Shown here piece after piece: positions 7,323 through 14,900 of a DNA stretch of 16,018 bases. This DNA comes from an uncultured Lachnospiraceae bacterium (GTDB lineage: Bacteria; Bacillota; Clostridia; Lachnospirales; Lachnospiraceae). The notes beneath the pieces were generated by a model that worked only from the letters and a program-made list of their open reading frames with translations, made no database searches and had not been told where the DNA came from. The position numbers and the translations under genes were made by a program. The first letter of the stretch is position 1, and each line of letters begins with the position of its first letter. The stretch is from positions 1 through 16,018 of the forward strand of contig CAKRWX010000028.1 in assembly GCA_934418055.1 (NCBI GenBank). The letters are read 5' to 3'.

Positions 7323-7520
7323 GAATTAAGTTCATTGGCTAATGGTCCGGAGCCAGTGGGAATTGGCATTTTAGACGGGCCATGGAAAACCGCCGGTCCT
7401 TGGCGCGCGTATTTTGCACGCCTAGTACCGCTGCGTGTTTTCCCGTGAGCGAGAGCGGGTCCGTCTGGAATGCCTGTTCCACGGTTCCGGACCTTTAACC
7501 AGGTTGATTCAACTTAATTC
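7323..7520. repeat. 198-bp imperfect inverted repeat filling a convergent intergenic region
   Basis: The space between the stop codons of the small acidic gene and the alanyl-tRNA editing gene is one long foldback. The nested arms pair as follows. GAATTAAGTT (7323-7332) pairs with 7511-7520. GGTCCGGA (7344-7351) pairs with 7486-7493. GGAA (7359-7362) and GGCATT (7365-7370) pair with 7477-7480 and 7469-7474. GACGGGCC (7374-7381) pairs with 7458-7465 through one G-T wobble. GGAAAAC (7384-7390) pairs with 7437-7443. Inside are CGGT (7394-7397) with 7427-7430 and GGCG (7402-7405) with 7419-7422. That gives about 43 bp in the outer five helices, with near-symmetric bulges. Neither strand ends in a T-run, so it is not a classic terminator. 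It could be a structured RNA, a MITE-like element or a factor-dependent bidirectional end signal. I do not recognise a known family. Confidence 0.85.
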
Positions 7521-8683
7521 TAAGCTTCTGCAACCTCTTTCCAAACTCTCTCAATCTCATTTTCATCAGCATGGAATGTTCCCTGGGCCATCAGATTACT
7601 TCCGCCGCCCCGTCCGTTCAGCGCCGCATTCAATTTCTTACTAAGCTCTCTCATATCCACTTCCGCTGATCCCAGCGCATACTTCCACTCCTCATTCTCA
7701 CCGGAATAAACCAGCACAACTTTCCCCTTTTTCTGCTCATACAACATGGTGCAATACTGTCTCAGCTGAACCGGAGTGAGATTTTCTTCTTTTACCAGAA
7801 GCCAGTCTTCACTGTCTGGTCTCGCCTGCACCAGTGTCTGGAAAAGTCTCTGATAAAGCTGGTTGATGGCTGCATCTTTGGCCTGGCTGTCATTTTTCAG
7901 CTTTTCGACACTTTCCACTAAGCAGTCTGGTTTAGCGGAAAGAAGAACGGAAATGGCGGTTGTGGTCTTCTGCTTTTTCTCGTAATCCAACAAAGCTTTT
8001 CTACCGCAGAGCATAGAGATGCGGACACCGCCTTTGTAATTGATCATGCCTAAGATCTTGATCAGACCGATCTCCCCTGCATTCTTCACATGAGTTCCAC
8101 AGCAGGCACAGACATCAGCTCCGCAGACCTCCACGATCCGCACCTGGCCAGTCAGTTCCTTTTTGCTGCGGTATTCAAGCTTTTCTAACTCTTCCGGGGT
8201 CGGATATGTGATCTGAATCGGGCCGTTGGCATAGACTACCTCATTGGACTCCCGCTCCAGCTCTTCCACCTGCTCCATGGTCAGCGGACCATTGAAATCC
8301 ACAGTGATCTCGTCTTCGCCCATGTGGAATCCCACATTGTCATAACCATAATGACGATGAAGAAGACCAGAGAAAAGATGCTCACCAGAGTGGTTCTGCA
8401 TATGGTCATACCGTCTCTGCCAGTCGATCTCACCAGTGACTGTCTCGCCTACGGTCAGCGGAGCCTCGGTTTCATGAACCACATGACCGTCTTTCTCATG
8501 TACTTCCAGGACTTTCACACCGCCCAGAACGCCAGTGTCATACGGCTGTCCGCCGCCTTCTGGGTAAAACGCTGTCTGATCCAGAGTCACCAGATAATGC
8601 CCCTTTTTCCCTGGCTCGCAGGAAAGCACCTGGGCGGTAAATGTTTTCTTATAAGGATCTTCATAATATAATTTTTCCATCAT
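7520..8683 (-). CDS. alaX: Alanyl-tRNA editing protein, AlaX long form with DHHA1 domain
   Basis: The protein resembles the editing half of alanyl-tRNA synthetase and is expected to hydrolyse Ser-tRNA(Ala), and possibly Gly-tRNA(Ala), in the cytoplasm. Numbered from the start chosen here (387 residues), a beta-barrel segment has TAFYPEGGGQPYDTG near 37-51. The zinc-binding editing motifs are NHSGEHLFSG (H98, H102) and CCGTH (C195, H198), and the C-terminal DHHA1 domain ends with GRGGGSNLMAQG near 358-369. The frame also has an ATG at 8698, but it lacks an upstream ribosome binding site. The ATG at 8683 follows GGAG at 9 bases, so it is preferred; the ATG at 8680 is also possible. No aminoacylation domain is present, as expected for AlaX. 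The gene stands alone, and its stop codon touches the end of the long inverted repeat. Confidence 0.92.
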   Translation of the reverse strand: MMEKLYYEDPYKKTFTAQVLSCEPGKKGHYLVTLDQTAFYPEGGGQPYDTGVLGGVKVLEVHEKDGHVVHETEAPLTVGETVTGEIDWQRRYDHMQNHSGEHLFSGLLHRHYGYDNVGFHMGEDEITVDFNGPLTMEQVEELERESNEVVYANGPIQITYPTPEELEKLEYRSKKELTGQVRIVEVCGADVCACCGTHVKNAGEIGLIKILGMINYKGGVRISMLCGRKALLDYEKKQKTTTAISVLLSAKPDCLVESVEKLKNDSQAKDAAINQLYQRLFQTLVQARPDSEDWLLVKEENLTPVQLRQYCTMLYEQKKGKVVLVYSGENEEWKYALGSAEVDMRELSKKLNAALNGRGGGSNLMAQGTFHADENEIERVWKEVAEA

Positions 8684-8721
8684 TGCTGTTCTCTCCATTT
8701 CGTACTGCTTGTATAACTGTC

Positions 8722-8750
8722 AGAATAGCACAAGCAGACCACTTTGACAA
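8722..8750 (-). promoter_or_regulatory. Probable promoter of the alanyl-tRNA editing gene
   Basis: On the minus strand TTGTCA (8750-8745), a 17-base spacer and TATTCT (8727-8722) precede the chosen start codon by about 40 bases. The -35 matches at 5 of 6 positions and the -10 at 4 of 6. Confidence 0.5.
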
Positions 8751-8768
8751 CCACCGAAGTCTCAGGGA

Positions 8769-8791
8769 CGCCGCCGCAGGAAGCGGCGGCG
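8769..8791. repeat. Perfect 9-bp GC-only hairpin
   Basis: CGCCGCCGC (8769-8777) and GCGGCGGCG (8783-8791) pair perfectly around a 5-base loop (AGGAA). It lies between the adhesin terminator and the editing-gene promoter, just upstream of the latter's -35. There is no T-tract on either strand. It may block read-through from the adhesin gene or be a regulatory site. The rest of the 8699-8978 gap holds only the promoter and terminator listed here. Confidence 0.7.
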
Positions 8792-8887
8792 GAAGAGGAT
8801 GCGGGAGAGAGCTCAGAAAGTCCAAGCAATCATACGCAAGCGTAAAGAAAAGGCAGGTGACCAAAATACCAGAAACAGCAAGCATTG

Positions 8888-8934
8888 AAAAAGAGACGTC
8901 TCCGCCCCGGTTCCCCGGCACAAAAACGCCTCTT
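8888..8934 (-). terminator. Terminator of the giant adhesin gene
   Basis: On the minus strand AAGAGGCG (8934-8927) pairs with CGTCTCTT (8898-8891), with one G-T wobble, and is followed by further T's (8890-8888). The loop contains two CCGG blocks that can pair with each other. It begins 44 bases after the adhesin stop codon. Confidence 0.65.
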
Positions 8935-8978
8935 CTTGTGTTTGATAGAATCAAAGTACTACGGCTTTATCCCATCTT

Positions 8979-11900
8979 TTATGCAGTTTTCTGTCCCAGA
9001 TATCTCGGAATGGAAGGAATCCAGGCTCCATCCGCTCCTACGAAATATCCGTCTGGTGTATACTCGTTGCAGTACATGGAACCCTGTGGTCTGCCTTCCT
9101 GGTATACAGGATTCAGATAGTACCAGATTCCATTGATCAGGATCCAGCCCATATGCATGGAGCCTTCACCCGGAATCAGGTAGTACCACTGGTTGTTGTA
9201 CAACAGCCAGCCGGTATGCATGTAACCGTCTTCATTCATGTACCACCACTTCTGACCAACCTTCACCCACATGCTCTTTGCGAATCCATCATCCATCTTG
9301 AACATCCAGTTTCCGTCCGCAGTCTGAATCCATCTGCCCTTCATGCCAGCCTCCGGATCATACTTGCGATCCTTCTCTTCCCGTGCTACCGGGAATCCGA
9401 TGTAAGTATTGTAACCACCCTCATCGGTGATGTGATAATGGTTGGTTGCAAAGTATCCAGTATTGCCATCCCGGTCTTCATAAGTGAAGCCGTGACGGAT
9501 GTAGGTATCGTCGCCCATACCGCCTTCGATATAGAAATCGGTTCCGCTCATCCATAAATGCCAGGTGTTGGTTCCGCTTTCGGTAGAGATCCTCAGTTCA
9601 TGCTGATTGCCAGCTCCTAAGTATCCCTCTTCTTCTCCGGTGATTCCATTTTCATGGAACTTGTATGCTGCGTCTTTTTCATCTTCCACCGGGCCGCCAA
9701 GGATGAATGTGTCATCTCCGCTGCCTGTGGTGATGGTAGTCGGCGCCATGGTCGTTACGATGTCGATCAGGTTATTGCCGCCCGGAACGATGGCTTCGAC
9801 AGTACCAGGAGCCAGGTTGAACCAGATCTCAGCGTCATTGGTTCCGCCCTGAAGTCTGATCCGGTCTCCGAAGAAACGGATGATCTCGTCAGCTTCTGTA
9901 GTCGTCATCTTGAAGCTTCCAGGTGTTGTTACGTGGATCTGCTGGTTATCCTTTGAGGACTCCATGGTCAGATCAACCGATGGCTGATCCAGAGTCTCAT
10001 CGGTATCCTCTTCACCGGTATCCTTCTTCTCTGCAGTTTCCACATCCAGTTCTCCGATCTTATCCGTTACACGGACAATGATATGGTCCGCACCCTTTAA
10101 GATGGTTTTTGGAGAAGCGATGATTCCACTTACTTCGATGGTTCCACCCGGTGTCTCAATCGATACTTCCTTACCAGCAGTCAGCTGCTCTGTTACTTTC
10201 ATGTCCTTCTGATTTCTGATGGCGATGCTCTCAGCCACTTCACCGGCGATCTCATCTACATCCGTTGTCAGATCTGCATGTTCTGCCTTCACATGAAGCT
10301 TCTCTGCTTTCAGAACCGCGTCTTCATTGGTCAGATCACCATTCACGGTCAGATCCGCATCTTTTCCGATGTCCGTGTTCTCCAGTTTCAGAGAACCGTC
10401 ATTGTCCAGATACAGGTTTTCTGCCTTGAATCCGCCATTTTCTGCCTTGGTTCTTACAGATTTCTCAGCAGAACCAATATTGCCGGAGGTATTCATGCGG
10501 ACAGTTTCTGCAGTTGCGTTGCATGCAGTTGCCACATTCAGGCCGTTGAGGATGTCATACTGGGAAGTGATCTCGATCAGCTGGTCTGCAGTCCAGGTAC
10601 CCAGATAAAGGATACTTTCTGCGATCACCTTGATGAAATCATCTGTCTTCATATTGACGATGCCTGCTGCTGCCAGAGACTCAACAACGATGTTTCCTGC
10701 CTGTGTCAGGTCGATTCCGCCGGTTCTGGATACCAGTCTGCCAAATACGGACTGGGCGTCATTGTTGATGACGATATCCTTCTCCGCTTCCATATAGAGT
10801 CTGCCGTTCTCGGCTGCTTCTATGTTCTTCGCCTCTAACTTACCGCCTGTGGTCACATTCACATTCTGACCCTGGGTATCTTCCAGAACCAGATCACGAT
10901 TGGTTTCCACTGTTACATCGTCTTTATCACTCTTGGCAGTGATCGTGGTCTTGCCAGGCTCAGTGCTGGTCTCCTGAATATTGATCAGGCCGCCAGCTTC
11001 TGCCTCTACGCGGTCACCAGTTTTCAGCATCAATGCCTCTTCCCTGGTTCCAAGATCACCTGCTGCTTTCAGGCGGATATTGGCCGCCTCAATGGTTCCT
11101 GCACTCAGATCACCACTGGTTGTCACATCTGCGTTTTTGCCAGCTGTCAGTTTTGCGTAATCGGTAAGAAGCTCATCGATCACCATCTCACCTGCAGCCT
11201 CTGCCTCTACGCGGTCTGCCTGTAACAGTTCTGCATGGAGGTCTTTGCTGGTTGCCACTTTCAGAAGCTCGCCAGCCACTGCCTTTAAGCTGTCAGCAAT
11301 GATTTCTGCGATTTCCAGGGTTCCTGCTGCTGTCATGTCTGCCGTCTTCGCTGTCAGTTCTGCGATTGTAAGGTTTCCAGCAGTCTCAGCCATTCCTGCG
11401 CCGTTTTCTGCCTTCATGCTTCCAATCTCAGTATCCTGTGCAGTCTTTAAGGAAATGTTTCCGTTTGCACTGAACAGGCTGTCAATCACTGTCAATCCAC
11501 TTTCCTGATTGATCTCATTTGCATAAATATCATGTTCTGCAGAAATGGTGATCTGCTTACCACCTGCATCGATATCCAGGTACTGATCCTTAGAACCTTC
11601 CTCAGACTCATCTGCTTTCGCTCCGATGGAATCTGCTTTCAGGTTCAGGCCCTTGGACTTAATGGTACCATTTAAGGAACCACTGCTCATCACATAAGCC
11701 ATTCCGTCAATATCCAGATCGATCATTCCGGCGATCAGTTCATAGATTGCAGTATCTCTTGCAGATTTCAGATGGATCTCTCCATCCTCAGATCCGCTTA
11801 CCAGATGTCCTACATTCCAGGTTCCTTCTTCCGGTTTCTGTGTCCGGACATCCTCTAACCACATGTTACCTGCTGCATCAGCCTCAAGCCGACCTTCTGT

Positions 11901-14900
11901 TTCCAGAACCAGCCATTTGTCTGCGGTTCCTATGTTTCCTGTGCCATCAGCTGTCTTGCCGGTTGCGTTTAAGGTGATGTCTTTACCGGTCAGATTGGTC
12001 TGGCTGGTTTCCTTTGCCTCTAAGCCATTCAGAAGATTACCGCCCTTTGCGTTGATCGTGATGTTCTTCCGGTTTTCTTCCTCTCCAGCCTCTACACGGC
12101 CAAGGATCAGATTGCCATCCGATCTAATATCCACATCGCCATCAGCAGTGATGTCGGTTCTTCCTTTTGCTTTCAGGTTCTTAGCAGTGAAATCACCGTG
12201 GATCTGGTAATTCATGGTTCCATGCTCTGTAGACAGGTTCTTTGCCACAGTCGTTCTGTCTGCGGTGAAGATGATATTGCCATTTGCAGAAGTCAGATCA
12301 GCCACCTGTAAGGTATCCGTTGTTCCAATATCATGGAGATACATATTACCGTCTGCTTTCACAGTCAGCGTATTGTCTGCTTCCATAAGTGGATTGAACA
12401 CCAGGTTTGTGGTCACATTCCGGTCTGCAGCTCCGATGGAGCTTCCACTTTCCAGAACGATGGTCTGTGCTTTTACATTGGCCTTCTTATTCTCTTCCTC
12501 ATCCGCTTCATCCAGTCCATTGACCATGGAGCCGGTTGTCTTGATCTTCACTGCGCCATTCTCCGCCTCTACATGTTTCAGCTTCAGAATGTTGCTGTTA
12601 TCCTGGATAAATGCTTCATTCTCCGTGGATGCATTCAGCTCCAGCTCGGTAACTCCGTTCTCGTTTGCAGTTCCTTTCACCTTCAGAGGCTGTTCATCTG
12701 CCGCGATCTGCTTTGCGGTGATGTCTAACTTCTTCGTGGTGACATGAACTTCATCGGCTGCGATCTGGTCTGCTTTCAGCATTCCATTCACTGTCAGGGA
12801 AATGCTTTCCGGCGCATCCAGACGTTTCACAATGATATCACCGGTAATGCCAGCCTTGATGGTAGTCGCTGCCTTGGCATTGAGACTTTCTGCGATCAGA
12901 TCTGTGATTTCCAGACTTCCTGCGGTGGTTGTGGTTACATCGCCCTTTGCCGCGTTCAGGCTGTCGATCACGGTATTCTGAGCTGTTGTCAAAGTCACAT
13001 TGCCATTTGTGCTGGTCAGACTGCCGATATTGGTCTTTCTGCTTACCGCATCAACTTCATTTACATAAATGTCATTCTTTGCAGAAATGTTCAACTTCTC
13101 GCCATGTACATTGATCTCTGTAGCATTCTGGGCATTTCCTACGCTGCCTTCTGCTGTCAGGTTCAATCCCTTTGCGTCGATCTTGCCGTTTACAGAAGTG
13201 CTGCTGGTAATGTCCGCCTTGCCGTCAAAGAGCAGATCTGCATACTCCGCATTCAGCTCACTCATGACGGTATCCTTCGGTGCGTGCAGATAGATGGATT
13301 TCGATGCGGTAACGCTCAGTTTTCCATCTGACTCTGCGGTGATCCGTTTCTCGGCTGTTCCAAGATTACCGCTTCCCTCTGCTGCGCCTGCCTTTGCCGT
13401 TAAGGTGATATTCTGTCCTCTCAAATTGGTCTGATCTGCTTCTGTACTTTCCAGTCCGCTTAAGAGGTTTCCGTTGTTGATCGTAAGTGTGATGTCCTTG
13501 CGGTCATCTGCACTTCCAGCTTCCACATGACCGATGGTTAAATTGCCATCTACGTTACCGGTAATCGTACCAGTTGCATAGATATTCACCATCTTGCCAG
13601 CCTTTAAGTTGTTCATGGAGTAATCTCCATTTACCCGGCTGGTGATGCTTCCGTTTTCTGCCTTGATGGTCTCAATAGCAGTGCTGCGCTCCGCCCGGAA
13701 GGAAATATCGCCATTTGCGGAACTCATCTCGGTGATCGGAAGAATTCCTTCAGTTCCGATGTCGTGAAGATTAATGTTGCCGTTGGTCTTTACGATCAGC
13801 GCATTAGTTGCTGAAGGTAAACTATTGTCTACGATCAGGTTGGTTGTCAACGCCTTCTCGTCTGTTCCAACCGTATCTGCTTCCAGAACAATGTTCTTGG
13901 CAGTTACATTGGCATCAGCGTCCGTGTCTTCCAGACCGTTTACCATCGCTCCGGTTGTCTTGATCTTCACATCACTATTATCAGAAGAAACTTTCTTCAG
14001 TTTCAGAGTCTTGCTGCTGTCCTGGATATATACACCTGTCTTGGCTTCCGCCTGCAGCTCCAGCTCCGCGTCGCTTCCGTAACCTTTCACCTTCAGGTAA
14101 TTGGTGTCTTTCGCAATCTGCTCTGCGGTGATATCCAGTTTCCTGGTTGTTACATGTACATCGCCCTCTGCGATTGTTCCTGCGGTCATCTTGCCTGTTG
14201 CCGTAAACTGAATGCTTTCCGGCGCAGTCAGATGGTTCACGGTCACATCGCCGAGAGCTTTCATCCAGATGCTCTCAGATGCCTTCGCATCCAGTGTGGT
14301 TCCCTGTACCGTAAATGCCCGGTCTGCGGTTCCGATAGATCCATTCGCTGCAGTCAGTTTCAGATTCTTACCAATCACATCCGCCTGATTTCCATCTGCG
14401 GTTCCGGTCATGCCGTTTGCCGTGATCTGCACATCAGATCCAGCTTTTACGCTGCCGATGGATAAGATTCCGCTCTGTGCTGTGTTGTCCAGATAAATGC
14501 TTCCATTTTCCGCAGTTGCGGTGATGGAGGTTACCTGAGTCTTTAATGGGTTGTTGACTGCTCCAATATTGCCATTGGTGCTGGTTAAATTGGCATCAGC
14601 TGCGATTACGGTTGCGGTGTTCGCTGCGGTGCTCTTTCCGATGATATTGCCTGCTGCCTTAAAGACGATGTTGCCAGCCGCCTTTAACTGTCCCAGTTTC
14701 ACATCTCCGGTCAGATCCGTCAGATAGATATTGCCCTTATCGGATACTGCGCTGAGCATGCCATTTCCAGCTTCCACATTCATCACTTTATCAACGCTTC
14801 CGATACTACCTGTGGTTGCGTGAAGAAGGATGTTGGATGCGTTAATCGCTGCGGTAGTTCCGTCTGCTTCATTTACGATACTTCCAGCTGTCAGGGAAAC

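Noticed and set aside
8661..8954. 97-codon minus-strand frame with a hydrophobic stretch (FSMLAVSGILVTCLFF)
   Set aside because: It starts inside the adhesin terminator, has no ribosome binding site at a usable distance, and runs through the GC hairpin, the editing-gene promoter and the start of that gene. It is most likely a chance frame.
12214..12747. Long plus-strand open frames opposite the adhesin (for example 177 and 195 codons, 12214-13331)
   Set aside because: They lie wholly antisense to the repetitive adhesin, whose biased codon use leaves few stops on the other strand. They have no ribosome binding sites and no recognisable products.
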